This document shows positions 1 through 8,860 of a DNA stretch of 64,000 bases, one piece after another. A program made the translations under genes and the position numbers. Under the pieces are notes generated by a model. It was given only the letters and a program-made list of their open reading frames with translations. It did no database searches and had not been told where the DNA came from. Position 1 is the stretch's first letter, and each line of letters begins with the position of its first letter. The stretch is taken from NCBI RefSeq assembly GCF_008180415.1, contig NZ_VTEI01000006.1, positions 149,203 through 213,202 of the forward strand. The letters are read 5' to 3'. Source of the stretch: Rossellomorea vietnamensis (lineage in GTDB: Bacteria; Bacillota; Bacilli; Bacillales; Bacillaceae_B).

Positions 1-322
1 TCTTGAGGACATGAGGTGGCTGAAAACCGTTCACTCGTGTATCCACCTCGCTCTTCTGAGGACATGAGTTGCTTGAAAACGACTCACTTTTGTATGCACC
101 TCGCTCTCTTGAGGACATGGGGTGACTGGAAACCGTTCACTTTTGTATCCACCTCACTCCTCTGAGGACATGAGTGCTTGAAATGGGCCACGCTCGTGTA
201 TCTACCTCACTCTCTTGAGGACATGAGGTGGCTGAAACCCGTTCACTCGTGTATCCACCTCGCTCTTCTGAGGACATGAAATTGCTTGAAAAGGACTCAC
301 TCTTGCATCTACAGTCCGGTCA
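1..322. repeat. Tandem array of six 53-bp repeat units
   Basis: The 9-mer gaggacatg recurs at 5, 58, 111, 164, 217 and 270, an exact 53-bp period over six units; the last unit decays after about 315. Odd and even units differ, so the array is really a 106-bp dimer: units 1 and 5 are nearly identical over their whole length, while units 2, 4 and 6 share a gcttgaaa version. Since 53 is not a multiple of three, it is not a repeated protein. The array starts at the window edge and may continue beyond it. A related two-unit array lies upstream of truB (8563-8668). No spacers separate the units, so it is not CRISPR. Function is unknown. Confidence 0.9.
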
Positions 323-461
323 ATTATCAAGTTCTTTTTAACTGAGGAATTTTTCAAGGAATAAGGGGAGAGCTCTCTCTTGGTTAGGAAAGGAGGTTTC
401 TTTAATACCACGCTCTAAGCTCTCTGGCATCTCCGCATATCCCGGGATTCTTAAGACCATC

Positions 462-491
462 AAAAAGCCTCCTTTGGCAAGGAGGCTTTTT
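462..491 (-). terminator. Rho-independent terminator after ymxH (bidirectional form)
   Basis: An 11-bp stem (aaaaagcctcc / ggaggcttttt) encloses an 8-nt loop. On the minus strand it follows the ymxH stop by a few bases and ends in a T run. The symmetry would also let it stop plus-strand transcription. Between 322 and 462 I see no gene. Confidence 0.9.
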
Positions 492-496
492 GTCTG

Positions 497-739
497 TTAA
501 TCTTCCGCTACTTCTAATATGATCATATCAGATCCAATTGTCCGGATATGCTGCCAGGGCACCCTGATTTCAGCGCTCTGCTTTCTCATCCATTTACCTG
601 TAGGAATCACCAGGGCGTTGATTTGACCTGTCCGTTCATTGAATTCCAAGTCTGTCTGTCCCAGCACACCCAATCGTTCAGCTTTCTTGTAGTCCACTAT
701 TTCCTTCCCGCTTAGTTCACTAAGACGCATTTTAGTCAC
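497..739 (-). CDS. ymxH: YlmC/YmxH-family PRC-barrel sporulation protein
   Basis: This 80-residue protein matches the YlmC/YmxH family, small PRC-barrel-like proteins of endospore formers whose biochemical role is not established. It opens with MRLSELSGKEIVD, then LGVLGQTDLEFNERTGQI and a conserved basic stretch around GKWMRKQSAEIRVPW, ending in an acidic tail. There is no signal peptide or membrane segment. In B. subtilis the gene follows mlpA, as here; a terminator between mlpA and ymxH (868-902) suggests it is transcribed separately or by readthrough. The start is either the first methionine or the one three codons later. The family assignment is firm; function is not known. Confidence 0.88.
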   Translation of the reverse strand: MTKMRLSELSGKEIVDYKKAERLGVLGQTDLEFNERTGQINALVIPTGKWMRKQSAEIRVPWQHIRTIGSDMIILEVAED

Positions 740-867
740 CCGCTTTTCAGTAATGTAGCCCTTTCAAGAGCCAGCCTAATATATTCATCCTTATACTAAA
801 TGTATAAAGTGCTTTTCCATTTTAGAAGTGATGTTGAAAAATACTTGTTTTTTTATCAGATAGAAAA

Positions 868-902
868 GCAAAAAGCTCCGACCCCTTTAAGGGCCGAAGC
901 TT
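868..902 (-). terminator. Rho-independent terminator after mlpA
   Basis: Read on the minus strand, a 12-13 bp stem with two G-U pairs (AAGCTTCGGCCC pairing with GGGTCGGAGCTT) is followed directly by TTTTTGCTTTT. It begins five bases past the mlpA stop codon. Confidence 0.88.
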
Positions 903-906
903 GGAT

Positions 907-2151
907 TCACGCTTTCTTTATATTGGAAGGCATTTGCCCATCAGGACTGATAAGAGCCGCAGAAAAATCGTTACTGAAGATTTCTTTCCCTAGATTGTTA
1001 ACCCTGTCAATGGAAACCCCATCAATTTCCTCAACAATTTCATCCAGAGTTCGGTGTTTTTTCAGCAGCAATTCATTTTTTCCATTCCTGCTCATCCGGC
1101 TGTTTGTGCTTTCAAGGCTGAGCATTAAGTTTCCTTTCAACTGCTCTTTGCTGTTGGCCAATTCTTTTGAAGTGATTCCTTCAGCTGTCAAATCAGTAAG
1201 AGTGGTTTGAATGGTATCAAACAGCTGGTTCAACTGCTTAGCTCCGGTGCCGCCATAAATGGTTAGCATACCGCTGTCTTCATAGGCTGAATGATAGGAA
1301 AACACGGAATAAGCAAGTCCCCTCTGTTCGCGCACTTCCTGGAACAGGCGGGAAGACATGCTGCCTCCCAGTACATTATTCAAAACAATTAAGCTGTAGA
1401 CATCATCATGGCCGATTTGCAGCCCTGGATAGCCAAGGCAAAGGTGAGCCTGTTCTGTTTCTTTCTTTTTGGAGATTTTATTCTGGTGGAAGGAAGGAAC
1501 CTCATTTTTCTCATGCCCTTTTCCGCCTTCATATTTCCCAAAAAGATTTTCAACTTCCTTAATGAACGAAGCATCCACATTTCCAGCTACTGAAATGACT
1601 ACATCGTCAGGAGTATACATGTTGTGCATGTACTCCCTTAATGTATGGCCATTGAATGTATCAAGAGTTTCTTCGGTTCCCAGGATTGGATAGCCCAGCG
1701 GGTGGTTTTCATATACCGCCTTGCTCAGCACATCATGAACAATATCATCCGGAGTATCTTCATACATCTTGATTTCTTCATATACGACGTTCTTTTCTTT
1801 CTTTAATTCCTCTTCATCGAATGCCGAGTTAAAGAACATATCCGCAAGTGTATCAAGTGCATATTTCGCGTGATTATCAAGGACCTTTGCATAATAGCAG
1901 GTATATTCTTTAGAAGTAAATGCATTTACCTGTCCTCCGATGCTGTCGAAGGATTCAGCGATATCACGAGCACTGCGGGTTTCCGTCCCTTTAAAAAACA
2001 TATGTTCTAAAAAGTGGGAAATGCCGTTGTTTTCTTTATTCTCATGGCGTGAACCAGTACCAATCCAGATACCGATTGCCACCGAGCGGACAGTTGGAAT
2101 TTCTTCCAGAACAATTCTTAGACCATTTGAGCACGTATATTTTTTAATCAA
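907..2151 (-). CDS. mlpA: M16 family zinc metallopeptidase MlpA
   Basis: A 414-residue M16 (insulinase/processing-peptidase-like) protease. The inverted zinc motif HFLEH is at residues 46-50 and the third ligand is probably Glu126 in VVYEEIKMYED, 76 residues downstream as usual for the family. Length fits B. subtilis MlpA/YmxG (about 409). The two-lobed M16 fold is complete. No signal peptide is visible, so it should be cytoplasmic. In B. subtilis this protein has been linked to control of protease expression, but its substrate is not clear. It follows ylxY by 33 bp, probably in the same transcript, and ends at a strong terminator. Confidence 0.93.
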   Translation of the reverse strand: MIKKYTCSNGLRIVLEEIPTVRSVAIGIWIGTGSRHENKENNGISHFLEHMFFKGTETRSARDIAESFDSIGGQVNAFTSKEYTCYYAKVLDNHAKYALDTLADMFFNSAFDEEELKKEKNVVYEEIKMYEDTPDDIVHDVLSKAVYENHPLGYPILGTEETLDTFNGHTLREYMHNMYTPDDVVISVAGNVDASFIKEVENLFGKYEGGKGHEKNEVPSFHQNKISKKKETEQAHLCLGYPGLQIGHDDVYSLIVLNNVLGGSMSSRLFQEVREQRGLAYSVFSYHSAYEDSGMLTIYGGTGAKQLNQLFDTIQTTLTDLTAEGITSKELANSKEQLKGNLMLSLESTNSRMSRNGKNELLLKKHRTLDEIVEEIDGVSIDRVNNLGKEIFSNDFSAALISPDGQMPSNIKKA

Positions 2152-2184
2152 AAAAATTCCTCCTGTTCATGTTGTCAACATCTG

Positions 2185-3183
2185 CTAGTTCTTATTATTA
2201 CTTTTTCCTTTTAGGAGAGAATTATTTCCTGTTTTTATAATTCTTTCTTCCTTCAGCAAACTAGAGACTGTTCCAATTCTTATTTCTTCTTGTTTAATTG
2301 CCATTATAAGTGCAGGCAGCGCCGATGATGTAGAAGCTGTGGGATGCATCAATATGAGCGCACCATTATGCAATTTTGAAGTTACTCTTTCTACTATGAC
2401 ACTTGGAGAGGGTTTTTGCCAGTCTATTGTATCAACGCTCCACAATATCGTTTTCATTTTGAGCTCAGCCGCAATCTTTACAACTTCATCGTTAAATCCG
2501 CCACTTGGGGGACCGAAAAGACTCACTCTTCTGCCGGTTGTTGCTTCAATGATTTCATTGGTTTTTGACATTTCCTCCCTGATTTTTTGAGGCGTTAAGG
2601 TTTCCATTTGGGGATGGGAGAACGAATGATTTCCTATTTCATGTCCCGACTCTGCAATCATCTTTGCCAGTTCCGGATTCTGCTTCACCCATCTTCCTTC
2701 CAAAAAGAAAGTGGCATATATCTGGTGCTTCTTCAAGGCAGCCAGCATATCCGGTATGTATTCATTTCCCCATGCGACATTGATGATAAACGAAGCCATA
2801 GGTTTTTCCGGATTTCCTCTATATATAGGAAGCGGCGGAAGGCCTGAAAGATGCATTTTTGGCGGAACCTGTTCGAAAACAAGTCTCTCACTGTCAAATT
2901 TGCCCTCTTCCTTCATTTTCTCATAAGAACTTTTAATATTCACCTTTAAACCATTATATCCAGGTGTTCCTTTCCAGACAGGATCATTCTTCGCATCTAT
3001 TGGGGGAATTTCATATTTTCCTGCTTCTGATTTAATTTTTTCCATTAAGTCTCCAGGCTTGGAATCCACAGCCACCGCCGGTTCTTTTAAAGTCTCGACA
3101 TATTGTGCTGTCATAGGATTGCTAACAGATAATATGGCAAGAGCGATGCAGACAGCGATGCCGGTCAGTACCTTAAAATTCAT
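2185..3183 (-). CDS. ylxY: YlxY-type polysaccharide deacetylase homologue
   Basis: A 332-residue protein with an N-terminal signal peptide or signal anchor (residues 1-27, hydrophobic ILTGIAVCIALAILSV region) and a C-terminal NodB/polysaccharide deacetylase domain (about 130-315). The second family motif is clear (HEIGNHSFSH, 181-190), as is GPPSG. The first motif, normally TFDD with the catalytic base, reads INVAWGNE here (about 134-141), so the aspartate pair is missing. B. subtilis YlxY appears to share this variant, so it is probably a conserved family feature and not local decay. The protein is likely exported and associated with the envelope; deacetylase activity is doubtful. It lies between pnp and mlpA as in B. 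subtilis. Confidence 0.9.
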   Translation of the reverse strand: MNFKVLTGIAVCIALAILSVSNPMTAQYVETLKEPAVAVDSKPGDLMEKIKSEAGKYEIPPIDAKNDPVWKGTPGYNGLKVNIKSSYEKMKEEGKFDSERLVFEQVPPKMHLSGLPPLPIYRGNPEKPMASFIINVAWGNEYIPDMLAALKKHQIYATFFLEGRWVKQNPELAKMIAESGHEIGNHSFSHPQMETLTPQKIREEMSKTNEIIEATTGRRVSLFGPPSGGFNDEVVKIAAELKMKTILWSVDTIDWQKPSPSVIVERVTSKLHNGALILMHPTASTSSALPALIMAIKQEEIRIGTVSSLLKEERIIKTGNNSLLKGKSNNKN

Positions 3184-3413
3184 CTATTGATCACCCCTTT
3201 CTTATCCCTACAGCATATGAAAAAGGAGGACAAGGTAGAACCCAGGGTGTTCAGACGGTTGGAGAAATGGTGTTTCACTTCCAGAGGGACAGCAGCGATT
3301 TCACATACGAGACCCCAAGCGCAGTTTTATGAGCATTGTTAAAGAAAACTTCATCTGTATACACATGTCTCTTATCAGCTCTTCTTTTTTAATACTTGAC
3401 ACATCATCTTTTG

Positions 3414-3565
3414 GGCTAAGTAATTTCCATGAATTTTGCTGCTATTTAAAGTGAATATCAAAAAGAACCGCCTTAGTACATCCGGGATAAAGATTCGAGC
3501 TTCTTAGGATAGAAAACCAAGTCCCAAGGGGAATCCTTAAAGCAGCAATCTATACGAAAAAACCG
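3414..3565. mobile_element. Degenerate MITE-like element, copy 1
   Basis: The right end (AAAGCAGCAATCTATACGAA... to 3565) closely matches the terminal repeat of the copies at 22738, 28037 and 33396. The left end, from ggctaag at 3414 to gctgctatt, matches more weakly. No target duplication can be recognised. The rest of the 3184-3667 gap holds no gene that I can support. Confidence 0.55.
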
Positions 3566-3667
3566 ATTAAACAGCAGTCAGCTATAACACTGAAAGGAAC
3601 TCATTTACCACTCGCAGATGCTTTCTTTACCGGTTTCATTCTATACCGATCTCTTCTTCATTAGAAA

Positions 3668-3692
3668 GAAGCTGACCATATCGGTCAGCTTC
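3668..3692 (-). terminator. Probable terminator after pnp
   Basis: A 10-bp perfect stem (gaagctgacc / ggtcagcttc) with a 5-nt loop lies 15 bp past the pnp stop. The T tract on the minus-strand side is weak (TTTCTAAT), so termination may be partial. Confidence 0.7.
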
Positions 3693-3707
3693 AATCATTA
3701 TCTATTC

Positions 3708-5828
3708 TTATTTTTCAGCTTGTTCCGCCTTTTCGCGCTGCTCTTTGATTACCGCTTTACGAGAAAGGTTGACACGTCCTTGACGATCAATTTCAGTCAC
3801 TTTCACAAGCAGTTCGTCACCAATGCTGACGACATCCTCGACTTTACCGATTCGCTCTTCAGCCAGCTCAGAAATATGAACCAAGCCGTCTTTTCCGTTG
3901 AAGATTTCAACAAAAGCTCCGAATTTCTCAATACGTTTTACTTTACCAAGATATAACTGCCCGACTTCCACTTCACGAACAATATCCTCGATGATCTTTT
4001 TAGCCTTTTTATTCATTTCTTCATCAATGGAAGAGATGAATACAGTACCATCTTGTTCGATGTCAATTTTCACGCCGGTTTCTTCAATAATCTTATTGAT
4101 TTGTTTTCCGCTCGGCCCAATAACATCCCTGATTTTATCCGGGTTGATAGCCATCATAAGAATTTTAGGCGCGTATTGTGATAATTGTTCGCGGGATTCT
4201 GAGATTGTTGAAAGCATGCTGTCTAGGATATGCATACGGCCGCTCTTGGCCTGTTGAAGAGCTTCTTCAAGAATTTCCCTTGAAAGACCTTCAATTTTGA
4301 TATCCATCTGCAATGCTGTTACTCCTTTAGAAGTACCTGCTACTTTAAAGTCCATGTCCCCTAAATGGTCTTCCATTCCCTGGATATCAGTCAGGATTGA
4401 ATAATGTTCCCCTGATTGAATGAGGCCCATGGCAATACCGGCTACAGGTGCTTTGATCGGCACTCCTGCATCCATCATCGCAAGAGTACTTGCACAGATG
4501 CTCGCTTGGGAGGTGGAACCATTAGATTCCAACACTTCGGAAACAAGACGGATTGTATAAGGGAAATCCTTCTCATTTGGAATGATTGGTTCTAGTGCTC
4601 TTTCACCCAGTGCACCATGCCCGATTTCACGGCGTCCAGGTCCGCGGAGGAAGCCTGTTTCACCAACACTGAATAATGGGAAATTGTAATGGTGCATAAA
4701 CCGCTTTGACTCTTCAAGGCCCAAGCCGTCAAGTACCTGTACATCTCCAAGAGCACCAAGGGTACAAATGCTTAACGCCTGAGTCTGTCCGCGTGTGAAC
4801 AAACCTGAACCGTGAGTTCTTGGAAGAAGGCCTACTTGCGATGCAAGCGGGCGGATTTCATCAAGGCCGCGGCCATCAGGACGAAGCTTCTCTTCAGTGA
4901 TCAAACGGCGAACTTCACCTTTGACCAGCTTGTCCAGTACCTGTTTAACTTGCTTAAGCTGATCATCACCAGCTTCTTTCTCTTCGAATTTAGCGATGAC
5001 TTCATCTTTCACTTCTTTGATCGCTGCTTCACGGGCATGCTTTTCCTGCACTTGAATCGCTTTGATCATATCTTCTTCACAAATGCCGCGAACTTCCGTT
5101 TCAAGTTCCTGGTCAATTTGATAGAGTTCAACTTCAATCTTTTCTTTGCCAACTTGGGCAGCAATTTCTTCCTGGAAGGAAATCAATCTTTTGATTTCTT
5201 CATGTCCGAACATAATCGCTTCAAGCATCGTTTCTTCAGGAACTTCGTCAGCACCTGCTTCAACCATGTTGATGGCATCTTTTGTTCCGGCAACGATCAG
5301 GTTAATTTCACTCTTTTCAAGCTGTTCCACGTTCGGGTTGATAATGAAATCGCCCTGGATCAAACCAACCTGCACTCCTGCAATCGGCCCTTGGAATGGG
5401 ATATCGGATAGAGTCAATGCAAGGGAAGATCCAAACATTGCCGCCATTTCAGAAGAACAGTCCTGATCCACACTCATGACCATGCTGATCACCTGTACTT
5501 CATTCCTGAAACCATCCGCGAATAGCGGACGGATCGGACGGTCAATCAAGCGGCTTGCCAAAATGGCTCTTTCACTTGGACGTCCTTCACGCTTGATGAA
5601 TCCTCCTGGTATTTTACCAACAGCATATAAACGCTCTTCGTAATTGACCGTCAGCGGGAAAAAATCAAGCGGCTTTGGATTCTTCGATGCTGTTGCCGTG
5701 CTTAGTACAGCTGTATCTCCGTAACGGATCATTGCTGCACCGTTTGCCTGCTTAGCCAGCTGACCATACTCTACTGTTAATTTCCTGCCTGCCCAATCTA
5801 TGGAAAAAACTTTTGTTTCCTGTTCCAT
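3708..5828 (-). CDS. pnp: Polyribonucleotide nucleotidyltransferase (PNPase)
   Basis: A 706-residue PNPase, the phosphorolytic 3'-5' exoribonuclease that degrades mRNA and, in B. subtilis, is the main 3' exonuclease. The order is complete: first RNase PH domain (about 1-215), helical linker, second RNase PH domain (about 305-540, with the [14 protein letters not shown] stretch), KH domain ([16 protein letters not shown], about 555-610) and S1 domain (about 620-690, [15 protein letters not shown]). The C-terminus is Lys/Glu rich. It follows rpsO after a terminator and a 330-bp leader that contains a large hairpin at 6059-6113, which may control its expression. Confidence 0.98.
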   Translation of the reverse strand: MEQETKVFSIDWAGRKLTVEYGQLAKQANGAAMIRYGDTAVLSTATASKNPKPLDFFPLTVNYEERLYAVGKIPGGFIKREGRPSERAILASRLIDRPIRPLFADGFRNEVQVISMVMSVDQDCSSEMAAMFGSSLALTLSDIPFQGPIAGVQVGLIQGDFIINPNVEQLEKSEINLIVAGTKDAINMVEAGADEVPEETMLEAIMFGHEEIKRLISFQEEIAAQVGKEKIEVELYQIDQELETEVRGICEEDMIKAIQVQEKHAREAAIKEVKDEVIAKFEEKEAGDDQLKQVKQVLDKLVKGEVRRLITEEKLRPDGRGLDEIRPLASQVGLLPRTHGSGLFTRGQTQALSICTLGALGDVQVLDGLGLEESKRFMHHYNFPLFSVGETGFLRGPGRREIGHGALGERALEPIIPNEKDFPYTIRLVSEVLESNGSTSQASICASTLAMMDAGVPIKAPVAGIAMGLIQSGEHYSILTDIQGMEDHLGDMDFKVAGTSKGVTALQMDIKIEGLSREILEEALQQAKSGRMHILDSMLSTISESREQLSQYAPKILMMAINPDKIRDVIGPSGKQINKIIEETGVKIDIEQDGTVFISSIDEEMNKKAKKIIEDIVREVEVGQLYLGKVKRIEKFGAFVEIFNGKDGLVHISELAEERIGKVEDVVSIGDELLVKVTEIDRQGRVNLSRKAVIKEQREKAEQAEK

Positions 5829-6058
5829 AATGAACCCCTCTCTTTACTTCTCAATTAAGAGTATTCGGTTTCTCTCATACCCTTGAAGCAGTTATATACA
5901 TTTTTAATTGAATGAACGACTTTTATATGTATTGTGACTTATCCTGAATGGGAATATTCCCACTGCTTCCCCTTTCCAGAATTATAAAGTCTCCAGCAAG
6001 CAGCACTAATGAAAATACTGTCCAGCGAAAAAATCCGCAAACTTCCTAGTGTGAAAGT

Positions 6059-6113
6059 AAACAATCAAAAATGAAAAAGCAAAAGCTTTTTGCTGCTTCA
6101 TTCTTGATTGTTT
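6059..6113 (-). promoter_or_regulatory. Large hairpin in the pnp leader
   Basis: The outer arms aaacaatcaa and ttgattgttt pair, followed by aatgaa/ttcatt and an inner aaaagc/gctttt pair, forming one long imperfect stem of about 55 nt. It sits between the rpsO terminator and the pnp start, 230 bp upstream of the pnp ATG. Leaders of pnp are processed and autoregulated in enterobacteria; whether that applies here is inference. The rest of 5829-6157 holds no gene. Confidence 0.6.
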
Positions 6114-6157
6114 GGTTAGCAGTATTCCCAATATAGCGATTGCCTTAAACCTAAATA

Positions 6158-6182
6158 AAAAGCGGGAAAAAATCCCGCTTTT
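6158..6182 (-). terminator. Rho-independent terminator after rpsO
   Basis: A 10-bp perfect stem (aaaagcggga / tcccgctttt) with a loop of five A is located 8 bp past the rpsO stop codon and is followed on the minus strand by TTTATTTAGG. Confidence 0.92.
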
Positions 6183-6189
6183 GAGTCAC

Positions 6190-6459
6190 TTATCGGCGTA
6201 AACCTAATTTGTTGATCAAATCACGGTAGCGCGCAACATCTTTATTACGCAGGTACGTTAAAAGATTACGACGACGTCCTACCATTTTCAAAAGACCGCG
6301 ACGAGAGTGGTGGTCTTTCTTATGCGTACGCAAATGGTCGTTCAGAGTGTTGATTTCTTCTGTAAGGATAGCGATTTGAACTTCTGCAGATCCAGTATCG
6401 TTCTCATGAGTTTTGTACTCATTGATTAATTCATTTTTACGTGTTTGTGTGATAGCCAT
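6190..6459 (-). CDS. rpsO: 30S ribosomal protein S15
   Basis: The 89-residue S15 protein, which binds the 16S rRNA central-domain three-way junction. The start is placed at MAITQTRK because AGGAGGTG lies seven bases upstream of that ATG; the three residues that an earlier start would add overlap the binding site. The conserved [19 protein letters not shown] region is intact and the length is standard. It stands between ribF and pnp with its own promoter and terminator, as in B. subtilis. Confidence 0.98.
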   Translation of the reverse strand: MAITQTRKNELINEYKTHENDTGSAEVQIAILTEEINTLNDHLRTHKKDHHSRRGLLKMVGRRRNLLTYLRNKDVARYRDLINKLGLRR

Positions 6460-6468
6460 CCGTTTCAC

Positions 6469-6586
6469 CTCCTAATATTCTTTCAAAATCCCCTGTGACC
6501 CAGCAAGCCGTTGGTGAATCGAGCTGCCAAGTAAAGGTTCATTGTCATACGTTAATTAGAATACTACTTTTTCTACTATAAATCAA
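6469..6586 (-). promoter_or_regulatory. rpsO promoter and 5' leader
   Basis: On the minus strand a sigma-A-like promoter has -35 TTGATT (6581-6586), a 17-bp spacer and -10 TATTCT (6558-6563), just past the ribF stop. The leader to the rpsO start is about 95 nt. S15 autoregulates through its leader in several bacteria; the leader here contains a GCTGGGTCACAGGGG stretch that could take part, but I cannot fold it with confidence. Confidence 0.6.
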
Positions 6587-6588
6587 GT

Positions 6589-7539
6589 CTAAACTAATAA
6601 TTTTTCAAAGTATGATACAGCTTCCTGTTTATCCTTTTCGATTTGTGCAATCAATTGCTGGATTCCATCGAATTTTTGCTCTGATCGAATATACTTATGC
6701 CATTCTACTTTTACTTCTTCTCCATAGATAGACGAGTTATAGTCAAAGATATGTACCTCTATGGACAGTACCTTATCGTCCGGATTATTGAACGTGGGCT
6801 TATATCCAAGGTTCGCCACTCCATTATGCCAGTGATTCTGCACAAAAATTCGCACTGCATAAACTCCGAGCTTAGGTATGATGTAATCATCGGACAGTTC
6901 TATATTGGCTGTGGGGAATCCGATTTTTCTTCCCCGCTTATCTCCATGAATGACCGTTCCAGAGGTAGAATAATAACGTCCAAGGAGATGTTCCACCTTT
7001 TCTGTTTCACCTTCAGCCAGTGATTTCCTGATCAAGGTTGAACTGATTTTCTCTTCATGATCTGTCTGTTTGTTCACTGTTGTATAGGAGAATTTATCTC
7101 TTGAATGGAATTGAAGCGTTTCCATGTTCCCTTTCCCAAGCTTCCCATAGGAAAAGTCAAAGCCTGCGGAAATATGACGTACATTCAAGTTGATTATATA
7201 CTGATCAACATACTCCTGAGGATGGAGATCGGCAAAATCCGATGTAAACCTGACAATAAATAAATATTCTACTCCCAGCTCTTCCATCAGCTTAATCTTA
7301 TCCTGAAGCGGAGTAATATAGTGTACATGCTTATGCTTTCGTCCCAAAACCACTGAAGGGTGAGGATCGAATGTCATGACAGCGGTGCTAAGGCCGCTTT
7401 CTCCCGCTTCCTTGATAGCTGTTTTGATCACCTTCTGATGTCCTCTATGGACCCCGTCAAAATACCCCAGCGCCATTGACAAAGGAGGAAAATCCTTTGG
7501 AACGAAAGAATGGGGATGATGGACCGTAATAACCTTCAT
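6589..7539 (-). CDS. ribF: Bifunctional riboflavin kinase / FAD synthetase
   Basis: A 316-residue enzyme (called RibC in B. subtilis) that phosphorylates riboflavin to FMN and adenylylates FMN to FAD. The N-terminal nucleotidyltransferase domain shows GYFDGVHRGHQ (about 26-36) and a conserved STLIRK. The C-terminal riboflavin kinase domain shows GDKRGRKIGFPTANIEL (about 200-216). Length is normal. It follows truB by about 20 bp and is very probably co-transcribed with it. Confidence 0.96.
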   Translation of the reverse strand: MKVITVHHPHSFVPKDFPPLSMALGYFDGVHRGHQKVIKTAIKEAGESGLSTAVMTFDPHPSVVLGRKHKHVHYITPLQDKIKLMEELGVEYLFIVRFTSDFADLHPQEYVDQYIINLNVRHISAGFDFSYGKLGKGNMETLQFHSRDKFSYTTVNKQTDHEEKISSTLIRKSLAEGETEKVEHLLGRYYSTSGTVIHGDKRGRKIGFPTANIELSDDYIIPKLGVYAVRIFVQNHWHNGVANLGYKPTFNNPDDKVLSIEVHIFDYNSSIYGEEVKVEWHKYIRSEQKFDGIQQLIAQIEKDKQEAVSYFEKLLV

Positions 7540-7558
7540 GTTATCTCACCTATTTTCG

Positions 7559-8464
7559 CTAATCATTGAATAATACTTTTACAGGCTTTATGATGCCCTT
7601 TTTCTCTGGATGAGCCTGATAGATCGCTAAAGTCCTGCCGTCATGGTTCATAGCAACTTGGTCATCCGGCCAATCATTCGGCATCTCAAGCACTGATCCA
7701 TTCTTGACTTTCATAGCTAATGTATCACTTAAATTCCATTTCGGCAAATGAGAGATTCCCGTTTCAATGGGGAATAATGTTTTTTCAACCTCACCTGACC
7801 CTGCCAGTTCTTCTAGTTCTTCAAAAGTGACGCAATCTTTTTCTTCAAAAGCAGCAGAGCGGACTCTGCACAGTTGAGACATATGGGCTGGATAGCCAAG
7901 CTTCTCACCGATTTCAACTGCCAGAGTCCTGATATAGGTACCCTTGCTGCAGGAAACTCTGAATTTGAAACTAATACGTTCCCCTTCAAAGACCTCTCGA
8001 TCATCCAGCAATTCAATGTGATGAATGATTACTTTTCTGCTTGGGCGGTCAATCACTTTCCCTTCCCTTGCATACTCATACAGCCTCTTGCCGTTCACTT
8101 TGACAGCGGAAAACATGGGAGGTGTCTGGGTGATTTCTCCTTGAAACGAATGAAGTGTATTCAGTATCTGATCCCTGCTGAATGAATCAATGACCTTTTT
8201 TTCAGAGACTGTTTCACCCCAGGCATCCTCAGTTGTCGTGGCCCTGCCTATGGTGACTTCTCCTTCATAAGATTTTCCGCCGTTCATTATGTATTCGGCA
8301 ATCTTTGTTCCCCTGCCGATGCAAAGCGGCAGGACACCGGTCACTTCAGGATCAAGTGTTCCAGTATGACCAACCTTCTTTGTCTTTAAAATCTTTCTGA
8401 CTTTAAAGACGCAGTCATGCGAAGTCATCCCTCTTGGCTTCCATAACGGTAGTATTCCATTCAT
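7559..8464 (-). CDS. truB: tRNA pseudouridine(55) synthase TruB
   Basis: A 301-residue pseudouridine synthase that makes pseudouridine 55 in the T loop of tRNAs. The catalytic aspartate is Asp38 in GHTGTLDPEVTGVLP. The conserved KxxGTYIRTLAxEIG stretch (SKGTYIRTLAVEIG) and a C-terminal PUA-like region are present. The gene normally follows rbfA closely, but here a terminator, a tnpB element and a 53-bp repeat pair separate them, so truB-ribF probably depend on another promoter, which I could not identify. Confidence 0.97.
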   Translation of the reverse strand: MNGILPLWKPRGMTSHDCVFKVRKILKTKKVGHTGTLDPEVTGVLPLCIGRGTKIAEYIMNGGKSYEGEVTIGRATTTEDAWGETVSEKKVIDSFSRDQILNTLHSFQGEITQTPPMFSAVKVNGKRLYEYAREGKVIDRPSRKVIIHHIELLDDREVFEGERISFKFRVSCSKGTYIRTLAVEIGEKLGYPAHMSQLCRVRSAAFEEKDCVTFEELEELAGSGEVEKTLFPIETGISHLPKWNLSDTLAMKVKNGSVLEMPNDWPDDQVAMNHDGRTLAIYQAHPEKKGIIKPVKVLFND

Positions 8465-8562
8465 GTCTTTCCCTGCCTTTCTATTATTGATTGCTCAACA
8501 TTCCGTCCGTCCAACACTCTTCCAGGCGGTGCTTCTTCCATTTGCATGTCCCATGCTGCCAG

Positions 8563-8668
8563 CTTGTGGACATCTTTTTAGGCTGCACACCATTTTCTTG
8601 TACCCATTATGACATCTTGAAGACATCAACTTAGGCCGAAACCATTTTCTTGTATCCATACAGCATGC
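8563..8668. repeat. Two diverged 53-bp repeat units upstream of truB
   Basis: The segments starting at 8563 (cttgtggacatc) and 8616 (cttgaagacatc) are 53 bp apart and match over most of their length, including a shared ccattttcttgta block. Both align with the reverse complement of the six-unit array at 1-322 (shared ggatac, gcc and gatgtc/catgtcc blocks), so this is a second locus of the same family. The stretch 8465-8700 contains no other recognisable feature. Confidence 0.75.
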
Positions 8669-8703
8669 AGCCCGCATATGGACCTGTTAGTATTATGTAC
8701 CAA

Positions 8704-8860
8704 TTGAACTACCCACCACTTCCCCCCCTTACAGGTCGCTTGAAGTGGGGGATTCCTAAGAACACAAACCTATTGGTTCGTTTTTGATTAGGCTATCTCC
8801 GCAGTCCCTGCGGTTAATCGCAATGCTTCATTGCGAAGATTTATACTTGCGTTAAGATCC
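8704..8860 (-). ncRNA. Probable omega RNA (reRNA) at the right end of the tnpB element
   Basis: IS605/IS1341-type elements encode a guide RNA that overlaps the 3' end of tnpB and runs through the right end. Here the minus strand past the tnpB stop carries CCCCCACTTC ... GAAGTGGTGGG, a stable hairpin, and then TAGTTCAA (8704-8711), the usual way these right ends finish. The adjacent flank (8684-8703, minus strand) would be the guide. The 5' boundary is a guess; the RNA is inferred from structure and position. Confidence 0.5.

Noticed and set aside
1..322. CRISPR array
   Set aside because: Units are contiguous with no unique spacers and no cas genes lie in the window.
202..411. A 69-residue minus-strand frame at the window start
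   Set aside because: It runs through the 53-bp repeat array, whose period is not a multiple of three; it is a by-product of the repeats.
4812..5411. A 199-residue plus-strand frame antisense to pnp
   Set aside because: Phe-rich composition typical of the complement of Glu/Lys codons; pnp on the other strand is certain.
8495..8677. A 60-residue minus-strand frame upstream of truB
   Set aside because: It covers the two diverged 53-bp units and resembles translated repeat sequence, not a protein.
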